Of a stretch of DNA of 64,000 nucleotides, positions 1 through 7,597 are shown piece after piece. The notes beneath the pieces were generated by a model that was not told the origin of the DNA, did no database searches, and saw nothing but the letters and a program-made list of their open reading frames with translations. The translations under genes and the position numbers were made by a program. Source of the DNA: Microvirga calopogonii (lineage in GTDB: Bacteria; Pseudomonadota; Alphaproteobacteria; Rhizobiales; Beijerinckiaceae); the NCBI RefSeq assembly GCF_003347665.1, contig NZ_QDGA01000001.1, positions 1 to 64,000 on the forward strand, given 5' to 3'. How positions within the stretch are numbered: the first letter of the stretch is position 1; every line of letters starts with the position of its first letter.

Positions 1-600
1 ACCGTGCTGGCGAGCCAGTATCAGGGCAAGCGCCTCAACTCTCCGAACGATGTGGTGGTGAAGTCGGACGGCTCGATCTGGTTCACCGATCCGGCCTACG
101 GCATCGACTCCGATTACGAGGGTCACAAGGCCGAGAGCGAAATCGGTGCCTGCCACGTCTACCGCATCGATCCCCAGACGGGCGATGTCCGCATCGTCGG
201 CGACGATTTCGTCCGTCCGAACGGCATCGCCTTCTCGCCCGACGAGACGCGTCTCTACGTGGCCGATACCGGCGCGACCCACGTCAAGGACGGCCCGCGC
301 CATATCCGCGTCTTCGACGTGAGTGCAGACGGGAGCCTCTCGGGCGGCAAGGTCTTCGCCACCTGCACGGCAGGCCTGTTCGACGGCTTCCGCCTGGACG
401 ACGCGGGACGGATCTGGACCAGTGCGGGAGACGGGGTGCATTGCTACGACCCCGACGGCACGCTGATCGGCAAGATCCTCGTTCCGGAAACCGTGGCGAA
501 CGTGGTGTTCGGCGGACCGAAGCGGAACCGGCTCTACATCTGCGCCACCACATCGCTCTACGCAATCATGCTGCCGGTGAACGGGGCGAAGACGTTTTAG
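1..600 (+). CDS. SMP-30/gluconolactonase-like protein, C-terminal part
   Basis: The reading frame is open from the first base, so the true start lies before the window; about 199 residues remain of a family usually near 290-300. The visible part is a six-bladed beta-propeller of the SMP-30/gluconolactonase/LRE type: the segment LNSPNDVVVKSDGSIWFTDP near the start and RPNGIAFSPDETRLYVADTG in the middle carry the Asn and Asp residues that bind the divalent metal in this family. Such enzymes hydrolyse sugar lactones or related esters; the substrate cannot be told from sequence. It ends at TAG 598-600 and is followed by a repeat-rich gap, so it is the last gene of its unit. Confidence 0.85.
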   Translation, partial: TVLASQYQGKRLNSPNDVVVKSDGSIWFTDPAYGIDSDYEGHKAESEIGACHVYRIDPQTGDVRIVGDDFVRPNGIAFSPDETRLYVADTGATHVKDGPRHIRVFDVSADGSLSGGKVFATCTAGLFDGFRLDDAGRIWTSAGDGVHCYDPDGTLIGKILVPETVANVVFGGPKRNRLYICATTSLYAIMLPVNGAKTF

Positions 601-641
601 GGCATTGCACCTCGTGTCATGGCGTTCAGTGTTGCCTCCCT

Positions 642-780
642 GTCATTCCGGGGCGCCGCAGGCAAACCCGGAACCCATAATCACGGCGGCTCAAGAAAGT
701 ACGAGCCGCGTCACACTCTTTTCCGGCATCGTTAGTGGTTATGGGTTCCGGGCTCTCGCTTACGCTCGCCCCGCAATGAC
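642..780. repeat. Long imperfect inverted repeat, intergenic
   Basis: The outer arms are GTCATTCCGGGGCG (642-655) and CGCCCCGCAATGAC (767-780). The inner arms are CCCGGAACCCATAA (667-680) and TTATGGGTTCCGGG (739-752), which are exact reverse complements. The whole can fold into one long hairpin. From general knowledge, similar elements are common between genes of Bradyrhizobium and relatives. It holds no open reading frame worth calling. Confidence 0.75.
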
Positions 781-790
781 CCCCTCCCAC

Positions 791-878
791 GTCATGGCCG
801 GCCTTGTGCCGGCCATCCCGATACGGTGAAGCGCGGCGCTCTACGGATCGGGATCACCGGCACAAGGCCGGTGATGAC
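791..878. repeat. 88-nt twin-hairpin repeat, copy A
   Basis: Two short self-palindromes, of type ATGGCCGG...CCGGCCAT (left) and ATCACCGG...CCGGTGAT (right), are joined by a spacer and bounded by GTCAT and ATGAC. It is exactly as long as copies at 7445 and 9312, and related to the longer one at 56695. It lies between the lactonase gene and the permease gene; together with the element at 642-780 it fills most of the 395-base gap, where I see nothing else. Confidence 0.8.
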
Positions 879-995
879 GTGAGAGAGGCTGGGAGTGCAT
901 CGCCGATCAACCTGCGCAACGCGCACACACCGAACTCTCCTCTGACTAAGGTCGTGTCCGACAATGCTTGTGCATTGGCGGCGCATCGCTCATGT

Positions 996-1940
996 ATGCG
1001 CCCCATGAGTCACTCCGGTTCATCCTCCGCGCAAATCGTTCGTTCGGGCACCCTCGTCGGCATCGGCCTGATGCTGCTGGGCGTGTTCATGTTCGCCATG
1101 AACGACGTCATGGGGAAATGGCTCGTCGCCACCTATTCCGTCGGGCAGGTCCTGCTTCTGCGCAGCATCGCGGCCCTCATGGTTCTCCTGCCCCTGATGC
1201 GCCAACGGAAGGTGCCCTTCGCCATCCCGCCGCAGCCGGGCCTTCATGCGGTCCGCATCACGCTTTCGACCCTCGAAGTCGCGTGCTTCTACTGGGCGGT
1301 GACCTATCTGCCGCTCGCCGACGTGATGACCTATTATCTTGCGGGGCCGATCTATGTGGCGGCCTTCGCGGCGTTCTGGCTCGGCGAAAAGATTGACAAG
1401 CCGCGCATCTTCGCAATCGGGATCGGTTTCGTCGGCGTTCTCATCGCCCTGCGACCGTCGCCCGCCACCCTGTCCCTGCCGGCCCTCATCGCGCTGGCGG
1501 GAAGCCTGTTCTACTCGCTCCTGATGATCACCACCCGCAAGCTGCGGGACACCGACGACGCAACTCTCGTCTTCGGCCAGATTCTCGGCGCGCTGATCTT
1601 CGGCCTCGTCGCGGCTCCCCTCGCCTGGGTGACGCCGGGACCACTCGACCTGGCGGGCCTGTTCCTGCTCGGCATCGTGTCCATGGCAGCCCATGTCTGC
1701 GTCAACCGCGCACTGAAGATCGCCCCGGCCTCCGTCGTCGCGCCTTATCAGTACACGCTGATCGTGTGGGCCATCGTCCTCGGCTATCTTTTCTTCGGCG
1801 ACGTGGTCGGTTTCTGGACACTCGTCGGCGCCGCCGTCATCTGCGCCGCCGGGGTGGCGCTGATCCTGCTGGAGCGAGAAGCCGCCCGGCGCGGACGCGT
1901 GGCGAAGGACATCGAAACGCCCGTGCTGCCGGAAGCCTGA
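996..1940 (+). CDS. DMT/EamA-family permease
   Basis: An inner-membrane protein of 314 residues with about ten hydrophobic segments arranged as two EamA halves, the length usual for drug/metabolite transporters. The first half contains FAMNDVMGKWLVATYSVGQV, and the second ends in a glycine-rich helix followed by a charged tail. The frame is open from 804, but that upstream part is not hydrophobic and runs through the repeat, so I chose ATG 996; ATG 1005 is equally possible and neither has a clear ribosome site. It stands alone, 107 bases before a transporter operon in the same direction. Substrate unknown; amino acid or metabolite export is typical of the family. Confidence 0.8.
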   Translation: MRPMSHSGSSSAQIVRSGTLVGIGLMLLGVFMFAMNDVMGKWLVATYSVGQVLLLRSIAALMVLLPLMRQRKVPFAIPPQPGLHAVRITLSTLEVACFYWAVTYLPLADVMTYYLAGPIYVAAFAAFWLGEKIDKPRIFAIGIGFVGVLIALRPSPATLSLPALIALAGSLFYSLLMITTRKLRDTDDATLVFGQILGALIFGLVAAPLAWVTPGPLDLAGLFLLGIVSMAAHVCVNRALKIAPASVVAPYQYTLIVWAIVLGYLFFGDVVGFWTLVGAAVICAAGVALILLEREAARRGRVAKDIETPVLPEA

Positions 1941-1993
1941 ACCGACACGGTTACATCGTGTCATTTTCCCTGCGGATGGTCCGAGAGTCCAAC

Positions 1994-2022
1994 TTGACAG
2001 GGCACAGGGCAGCACCATCAAT
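1994..2022 (+). promoter_or_regulatory. Possible sigma-70 promoter of the first HAAT operon
   Basis: A perfect -35 box TTGACA at 1994-1999 is followed after 17 bases by ATCAAT, a weak -10 box. It lies 26 bases before the start of the binding-protein gene. The -35 box is good, the -10 box poor. Confidence 0.35.
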
Positions 2023-2047
2023 GGCCCCATAAAACACGGGGAGTTCG

Positions 2048-3238
2048 ATGCGCCTGAAGCTTACAATCGCTGCCGCAACGGCAGGCATTCTCTTTGCCTC
2101 CACGGCCTTCGCCCAAGACATCAAGATCGCGCTGATCGCCGGCAAGACCGGGCCGCTCGAAGCTTATGCCAAGCAGACCGAAGCCGGCTTCATGATGGGC
2201 CTGGAGTATCTCACGAAGGGCACGATGGCCATCAACGGCCGCAAGATCAACGTGATCGTGAAGGACGACCAGCTCAAGGCCGACCTCGCCAAGACCCTGC
2301 TGGAGCAGGCCTACAACGACGACAATGTCGATCTCGCGGTCGGTACCACGTCGTCCGCTGCGGCTCTCGCCATGCTGCCGGTCGCGGAAGAAAACGGCAA
2401 GGTGCTGATCGTGGAGCCCGCCGTGGCCGACGCGATCACGGGCGAGAAGTGGAACCGCTTCATCTTCCGCACCGGCCGCAACTCGACCCAGGACGCTTAC
2501 GGCGCCGCAGCCGCCGTTCCGGCGAGCGGCGAGGTTTCCATCGCAACGCTCGCCCAGGATTACGCCTTCGGCAAGGACGGCGTCGCGGCCCTGAAGAGCG
2601 CGCTCGCCGAGATCCGTCCGAACGCGAAGGTCGTGTTCGAGGAATACGCGCCGCAGAACGCCACCGACTTCACGGCCTCGGCCCAGCGCATCTTCGATGC
2701 GCTCAAGGACAAGCCGGGCAAGAAGATCATCAACATCATCTGGGCCGGACAGCACCCGCTGCCGAAGATCGCCGATCTGAAGCCGGAGCGCTTCGGCATC
2801 GAGATCGCGCCCGGCGGCAACATCCTGCCGGCCATGCAGATCTACAAGAACTATCCCGGCATGGAAGGCGCGGTGTACTACTATTATGCCTTCCCGAAGA
2901 ACGCGATGAACGACTGGCTCGTGGCCGAGCACCAGAAGCGCTACAACGCTCCGCCGGACTTCTTCACGGCGGGCGGTTTCGCCGCCGCCTCCGCGGCCGT
3001 CACGGCTATCCAGAAGGCGGGCGGAACCGACACCGAGAAGCTGATCGCGGCCATGGAAGGCATGACCTTCGAGACGCCGAAGGGTCCCATGACCTTCCGC
3101 AAGGAAGACCATCAGGCCCTGCAGGAGATGTATCACTTCAAGGTCAAGGCCAACGGCAAGGACGCGAACGACCTGCTCGATCTCGTCGCCACCATCCCGG
3201 CCGACAAGATGCCGATCCCGGTTCGCAACAAGCGCTGA
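2048..3238 (+). CDS. HAAT-family ABC transporter periplasmic binding protein
   Basis: A 396-residue type-I periplasmic binding protein of the leucine/isoleucine/valine-binding family. An N-terminal signal peptide (Arg-Lys, then a hydrophobic stretch ending ASTAFAQD) predicts cleavage after about residue 22. The mature part starts with IKIALIAGKTGPLEAYAKQT, the usual first strand and ligand-loop region. A GGGGA ribosome site precedes ATG 2048. It opens a tight operon with both ATPases and both permeases in the order SBP-livG-livF-livH-livM. The ligand is not predictable: relatives bind branched-chain amino acids, amides or aromatic acids. Confidence 0.9.
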   Translation: MRLKLTIAAATAGILFASTAFAQDIKIALIAGKTGPLEAYAKQTEAGFMMGLEYLTKGTMAINGRKINVIVKDDQLKADLAKTLLEQAYNDDNVDLAVGTTSSAAALAMLPVAEENGKVLIVEPAVADAITGEKWNRFIFRTGRNSTQDAYGAAAAVPASGEVSIATLAQDYAFGKDGVAALKSALAEIRPNAKVVFEEYAPQNATDFTASAQRIFDALKDKPGKKIINIIWAGQHPLPKIADLKPERFGIEIAPGGNILPAMQIYKNYPGMEGAVYYYYAFPKNAMNDWLVAEHQKRYNAPPDFFTAGGFAAASAAVTAIQKAGGTDTEKLIAAMEGMTFETPKGPMTFRKEDHQALQEMYHFKVKANGKDANDLLDLVATIPADKMPIPVRNKR

Positions 3239-3244
3239 GCCCAC

Positions 3245-4024
3245 GTGACATTATCGACAGCAACGACGCCCGCGCTCGAAACGCGCGGGCTTACCATTCG
3301 TTTCGGCGGCCATGTGGCCGTCAACGACGTGTCGTGCCGGTTCACCCCCGGCACGCTCACGGCCATCGTCGGCCCGAACGGCGCGGGCAAGACGACCTAT
3401 TTCAATCTCATCTCGGGTCAGCTGCGGGCCACGTCGGGCCAGGTCATCGTCGAGGGTGAGGACATCACCTCGCTTCCCGCCTCCGCACGGGCGAAGCGCG
3501 GTCTCGGACGTGCGTTCCAGCTCACCAATCTTTTTCCGCAGCTGACCGCGCTCGAGAACGTGCGCCTTGCCGTGCAGAGCCGCGCCGAGGCGGGCTGGTC
3601 CCTGTTCAAGGTGTGGAACTCGCGCCGCGACCTGATCGAGAAGGCGGAGAGCATCCTGGAACGCGTGCGGTTGGCGGACAAGCGCCACATCGCCCCGAAG
3701 GCGCTCTCGCATGGCGACCAGCGCAAGCTCGAAGTGGCGCTCCTGATCGCCATGGAGCCGAAAGTGTTCATGTTCGACGAGCCGACCGCCGGCATGAGCG
3801 TCGACGAGGTGCCGACCGTGCTCGAACTCATCCACGACATCAAGCAGCGCGGCGACGCCACCGTGCTTCTCGTGGAGCACAAGATGGACGTGGTGCGCTC
3901 GCTCTCCGACCGCATCATCGTGCTGCACAACGGCACGCTCGTGGCCGACGGCGAGCCTGCCGAGGTCATCGCCTCGCCGGTGGTGCAGGAAGCCTATCTC
4001 GGCGTGGAGGTCACCCGTGCCTGA
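3245..4024 (+). CDS. HAAT transporter ATPase, LivG type
   Basis: A cytoplasmic ABC ATPase of 259 residues that powers uptake with the LivF-type partner. Walker A is GPNGAGKTT, the signature is the LivG-typical LSHGDQRKLE, and Walker B is FMFDEPTAGMS. It begins with GTG 3245, six bases after the binding-protein stop, and its last eight bases overlap the next gene, so the two are probably translationally coupled. Confidence 0.93.
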   Translation: MTLSTATTPALETRGLTIRFGGHVAVNDVSCRFTPGTLTAIVGPNGAGKTTYFNLISGQLRATSGQVIVEGEDITSLPASARAKRGLGRAFQLTNLFPQLTALENVRLAVQSRAEAGWSLFKVWNSRRDLIEKAESILERVRLADKRHIAPKALSHGDQRKLEVALLIAMEPKVFMFDEPTAGMSVDEVPTVLELIHDIKQRGDATVLLVEHKMDVVRSLSDRIIVLHNGTLVADGEPAEVIASPVVQEAYLGVEVTRA

Positions 4025-4742
4025 GCCCCTCCTCCGCTTAAGCGACGTGCACACGCATATCGGCCCCTATCACATCCTGCATGGCGTGGACTTCTCCGTG
4101 CCTGCCGGTGAGCTGACCATGCTGCTGGGCCGCAACGGCGCGGGCAAGACCACGACCCTGCGCACGATCATGGGCCTGTGGCAGGCCTCCTCCGGCCGCA
4201 TCCGTTTCGACGGCCGCGACATCACGGCGAGCGCCACGCCGGACATCGCGCGTTCCGGCATCGCCTATGTGCCCGAATCCATGGGCATCTTCACCGACCT
4301 GACCGTACGCGAGAACATCGTGCTCGCCGCCCGCAGCGGGCCGGTCGACAAGACGCGCCTCGATTGGATCCTCGGACTGTTCCCCGCCCTCAAGCGGTTC
4401 TGGAACCTGCCGGCGGGCAATCTCTCCGGCGGTCAGAAGCAGATGCTCGCCATCGCCCGCGCCATCGCGGAGCCGCGCCGCCTGCTGCTCATCGACGAGC
4501 CGACCAAGGGTCTCGCGCCCGTGATGGTGCGTTCCATGATCGAGGCCTTCAAGGCGCTGAAGGGCTCGGGCGAGACGATCCTGCTCGTGGAGCAGAACTT
4601 TTATGCCGCCTCGGCGCTCGGCGACAACGTGGTGGTCATGGATGACGGGCGCATCGTGCATTCCGGCGCCATGAGCGATCTCGTCGCCGACACCGCCCTG
4701 CAGCAGCGCCTGCTCGGCCTTTCCCTGGATGCGCATCAATGA
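4017..4742 (+). CDS. HAAT transporter ATPase, LivF type
   Basis: The second ABC ATPase (241 residues), with Walker A GRNGAGKTTTLRTI, signature LSGGQKQMLAIARA and Walker B LLLIDEPTKGLAP, the pattern of LivF. It starts with GTG 4017 inside the end of the LivG-type gene and ends in an ATGA overlap with the permease that follows. It forms the ATPase heterodimer with its neighbour. Confidence 0.93.
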   Translation: MPEPLLRLSDVHTHIGPYHILHGVDFSVPAGELTMLLGRNGAGKTTTLRTIMGLWQASSGRIRFDGRDITASATPDIARSGIAYVPESMGIFTDLTVRENIVLAARSGPVDKTRLDWILGLFPALKRFWNLPAGNLSGGQKQMLAIARAIAEPRRLLLIDEPTKGLAPVMVRSMIEAFKALKGSGETILLVEQNFYAASALGDNVVVMDDGRIVHSGAMSDLVADTALQQRLLGLSLDAHQ

Positions 4743-5761
4743 GCGACCTGACCGCTGAAGCCTCCGCCCCGACCGAGCTGCCCCGCGCCAGGACCGATTG
4801 GATGCCGCTCCTCCTGATCCCGGCGCTCGCCCTCCTGGCCCTGCCCTTCGTCGGCAGCCCCTCGACCTGGGTGACGCTCACCGTAGCGGGCCTTGCCATG
4901 GGCATGATGATCTTCCTCATGGCCTCGGGCCTCACCCTGGTCTTCGGCCTGATGGACATCATCAATTTCGGCCACGGCGTGTTCATCTCGCTCGGCGCCT
5001 ACGCGACGCTCCTCGTGCTCGGCCCCCTCGCCGGCTGGGCGACGGCGGATTCCATCGGGCTCAATCTCGCCCTGCTGCTCCTGTGCATCCTCGTCGCCAT
5101 GGCCGTGACCGGCGTCGCCGGCGCCGTCTTCGAGCGCGTCATCGTGCGCCCGGTCTATGGCAGCCACCTGAAGCAGATCCTCGTCACCATGGGCGGGCTG
5201 ATCGTGACCGAGCAGCTCATCCACGCCATCTGGGGCGCTTCGCCGATCCCGATCCCGTTGCCGCAATCGCTTCGCGGCGCCTTCGTGCTCGGCGACATCG
5301 TCATGGAGCGCTACCGGGTCGTCGCGGTCGCCATCGGCCTCGTGGTCTTCATCGGGATGCAGCTCCTCCTCAACCGCACCCGCATCGGCCTGCTGATCCG
5401 TGCCGGTGTGGAAAATCCCGAGATGGTCGAGGCGCTCGGCTACCGCATCCGCCGCCTCTTCGTCAGCGTCTTCATCGCAGGCTCCGCTCTCGCCGGCCTC
5501 GGTGGCGTCATGTGGGCGTTCTACCGCCAGACGCTCACCGCCGGCATGGGCATGGAGGTGATGGTGCTCGTCTTCATCGTCATCATCATCGGCGGTCTCG
5601 GCTCCGTCGGCGGCTGCTTCGTCGGCTCGATCCTCGTCGCGCTGGTCGCCAATTACGTCGGCTTCATCGAGCCGAAGCTCGCTCTGATCTCCAACATCCT
5701 CGTCATGGCCCTCGTCCTGATCTGGCGTCCGCAGGGCCTGTTCCCGGTGGCCCGCCGATGA
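4739..5761 (+). CDS. HAAT transporter permease, LivH type
   Basis: An inner-membrane permease of 340 residues with about eight to nine membrane segments. It has the LivH hallmarks: the early segment FLMASGLTLVFGLMDIINFG and the late one FIVIIIGGLGSVGGCFVGSI. The start overlaps the LivF stop (ATGA at 4739-4742) and its own stop overlaps the next start in the same way. A hydrophilic N-terminal extension of about 20 residues precedes the first segment. Confidence 0.93.
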   Translation: MSDLTAEASAPTELPRARTDWMPLLLIPALALLALPFVGSPSTWVTLTVAGLAMGMMIFLMASGLTLVFGLMDIINFGHGVFISLGAYATLLVLGPLAGWATADSIGLNLALLLLCILVAMAVTGVAGAVFERVIVRPVYGSHLKQILVTMGGLIVTEQLIHAIWGASPIPIPLPQSLRGAFVLGDIVMERYRVVAVAIGLVVFIGMQLLLNRTRIGLLIRAGVENPEMVEALGYRIRRLFVSVFIAGSALAGLGGVMWAFYRQTLTAGMGMEVMVLVFIVIIIGGLGSVGGCFVGSILVALVANYVGFIEPKLALISNILVMALVLIWRPQGLFPVARR

Positions 5762-6900
5762 GTACATCTCCCACCTCTGCCCTCGCCCTTCCCTTCGACG
5801 AGACCCGCCGGCGCGGCGGCCTCTTGAGCATGCTCCTGTCCTCGGACATGCCGCGCTCGAAGGTGCTGAGCGCCGTCCTCCTCGCCATCCTGTTGCTGCT
5901 GGCCGCGACGCCGTTCCTGTTCTCCGGCAGCCAGCCGGTCGGCACGGCGGCGAAGATCTGCGTCTTCGTCGTGCTGGTCGCGAGCTACGACCTGCTGCTC
6001 GGTTATTCCGGCATCGTGTCCTTCGCCCACACCATGTTCTTCGGCATCGGCGGCTACGGAATCGCCATCGCGCTGGAACGTCTCGGCCCGACCTGGGGTT
6101 CGGCCGCCATCGGCCTCGTCGCGGCGCTCGCCCTGTCCGCGCTGCTTGCCATCGCCATCGGCCTCCTGTCGCTGCGGGTGCGAGCCATCTTCTTCTCGAT
6201 GATCACGCTGGCGGTCGCCTCCGCGGCTGCGGTTCTCGCCTCGCAGCTGTCGGACGTGACCGGCGGCGAGGACGGGTTGTCGTTCCAGCTGCCGCAGGCT
6301 TTGCGCCCGGCCTTCCGGCTCCTGTCGGAGCCGCTCTTCGGCACCGCGATCAACGGGCGGCTCCTCGCCTATTACCTCGTGTTCTTCGTCTCGCTCATCG
6401 TCTTCCTGATTCTCCTGCGCATCGTGAACTCGCCCTTCGGGCGCGTGCTGCAGGCGATCCGCGAGAACGAGTTCCGCGCCGAGGCGCTCGGCTACCGGGT
6501 CGTGGCCTACCGGACGGCGGCCTCGGTTATCTCGGCGCTCGCCGCCACGATCGCCGGTGCGCTCCTGGCCTTGTGGCTGCGTTACAACGGGCCCGACACC
6601 ACCCTGTCCTTCTCGATCATGATCGACATCCTGCTCATGGTCGTCATCGGCGGCATGGGCACCATGTACGGCGCGGTCATCGGGGCCGCGCTGTTCGTCC
6701 TGGCTCAGAGCTACCTGCAGGTGCTGATGGGCGCTGGAAGTGCCGCGCTGGCGGGTCTTCCGCTCCTTCCCAATCTGATCCACCCGGACCGCTGGCTCCT
6801 GTGGCTCGGCGCGCTGTTCATCGTCAGCGTCTACGCCTTTCCGGGCGGCATCGTCGGCCGCCTGCGACAAGGCGGATCCAAGCCAAGCCATAAGGGTTAG
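5758..6900 (+). CDS. HAAT transporter permease, LivM type
   Basis: The partner permease of 380 residues. It carries the LivM motif YDLLLGYSGIVSFAHTMFFG and, near the end, MVVIGGMGTMYGAVIGAA. The frame is open far upstream (from 4798), but that part is an overprinted frame of the LivH gene; ATG 5758 in an ATGA overlap is the natural start. The N-terminal 45 residues are hydrophilic, longer than usual. This is the last transporter gene of the operon. Confidence 0.93.
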   Translation: MSTSPTSALALPFDETRRRGGLLSMLLSSDMPRSKVLSAVLLAILLLLAATPFLFSGSQPVGTAAKICVFVVLVASYDLLLGYSGIVSFAHTMFFGIGGYGIAIALERLGPTWGSAAIGLVAALALSALLAIAIGLLSLRVRAIFFSMITLAVASAAAVLASQLSDVTGGEDGLSFQLPQALRPAFRLLSEPLFGTAINGRLLAYYLVFFVSLIVFLILLRIVNSPFGRVLQAIRENEFRAEALGYRVVAYRTAASVISALAATIAGALLALWLRYNGPDTTLSFSIMIDILLMVVIGGMGTMYGAVIGAALFVLAQSYLQVLMGAGSAALAGLPLLPNLIHPDRWLLWLGALFIVSVYAFPGGIVGRLRQGGSKPSHKG

Positions 6901-6957
6901 CACCGGAAACCTTAGCGAACCTCGAACCGTTTCCTTCCGAAGAGCGGAGGAGACGTA

Positions 6958-7425
6958 ATGAGCCGTGCCTTTGTTCGTGAAACCGAGGGTGGAGAAGCCT
7001 TCGAGGACCTTCCCGACCGGATGATCAGTCCGCATCATCTCGTCACGCCCTCGGGGCTGGCCCAGATGGACGCGGAAATCGAGACCCTGCACAAGCGCCT
7101 TGACGCGGCCCAAGCCGCCGACGACAAGGCCGAGGTAGCACGCCTCAACCGCGACCTGCGCTACTGGTCCGCCCGTCGGGCATCCTCCGAAGTGGTGCCG
7201 CCTCCCACGGACGCCGCTCATGTCCGCTTCGGCGCCCGCGTCACCTTCGAACGCGAGGACGGCCGCCGCCAGACCTATCGGATCGTCGGCGAGGACGAGG
7301 CCGATCCCGCCAAGGGAAGCCTGTCCTATGTGTCCCCTCTCGCGCAGGCGCTCATGGGCAGGGAAATCGGCGACGTGGTGCCTGTCGGCCAGACGACGGC
7401 CGAAATCGTCGAGATCGGGTTGTGA
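6958..7425 (+). CDS. GreA/GreB-family transcription factor
   Basis: A protein of 155 residues. The N-terminal half contains a predicted coiled coil (LAQMDAEIETLHKRLDAAQA, then further charged heptads), and the C-terminal half has the FKBP-like Gre domain (ARVTFEREDGRRQTYRIVGEDEAD, then SPLAQALMGREIGDVV). True Gre factors rescue backtracked RNA polymerase with two acidic residues at the coiled-coil tip; here the tip reads QAADDKAE, so cleavage stimulation is possible but unproven. A GGAGGAG ribosome site precedes ATG 6958. It lies 57 bases after the permease gene and may be co-transcribed. Confidence 0.8.
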   Translation: MSRAFVRETEGGEAFEDLPDRMISPHHLVTPSGLAQMDAEIETLHKRLDAAQAADDKAEVARLNRDLRYWSARRASSEVVPPPTDAAHVRFGARVTFEREDGRRQTYRIVGEDEADPAKGSLSYVSPLAQALMGREIGDVVPVGQTTAEIVEIGL

Positions 7426-7444
7426 AAATCCGTTATCCCCGCTC

Positions 7445-7532
7445 GTCATCACCGGCCTTGTGCCGGTGATCCCGATTGATTGAGGTGCAGAGCTCTTCCG
7501 ATCGAGATGGCCGGGACAAGCCCGGCCATGAC
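7445..7532. repeat. 88-nt twin-hairpin repeat, copy B
   Basis: The left palindrome is of type ATCACCGG...CCGGTGAT (loop CCTTGTG) and the right one ATGGCCGGG...CCCGGCCAT. The order of the two types is swapped relative to copy A. It lies between the converging ends of the Gre-family gene and the diguanylate cyclase gene, where it could also act as a two-way transcription barrier. Confidence 0.8.
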
Positions 7533-7597
7533 AGCGGAGAGGTGGCAGGAAGCATCATTTCCAGCTCCTGCAACACGCTGGAGAGGCACCGAGGCCC

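Noticed and set aside
804..995. N-terminal extension of the DMT permease from 804
   Set aside because: The extension lies inside the twin-hairpin repeat, is polar and unlike permease N-termini.
4798..5757. Long upstream extension of the livM frame
   Set aside because: It overprints livH, is Arg/Pro/His-rich rather than hydrophobic, and the ATGA start at 5758 gives a normal LivM length.
5653..7452. 599-codon open frame antisense to livM and the Gre-family gene
   Set aside because: It crosses two real genes and the gap between them, and is very rich in Asp, Glu, Arg and His without recognisable structure.
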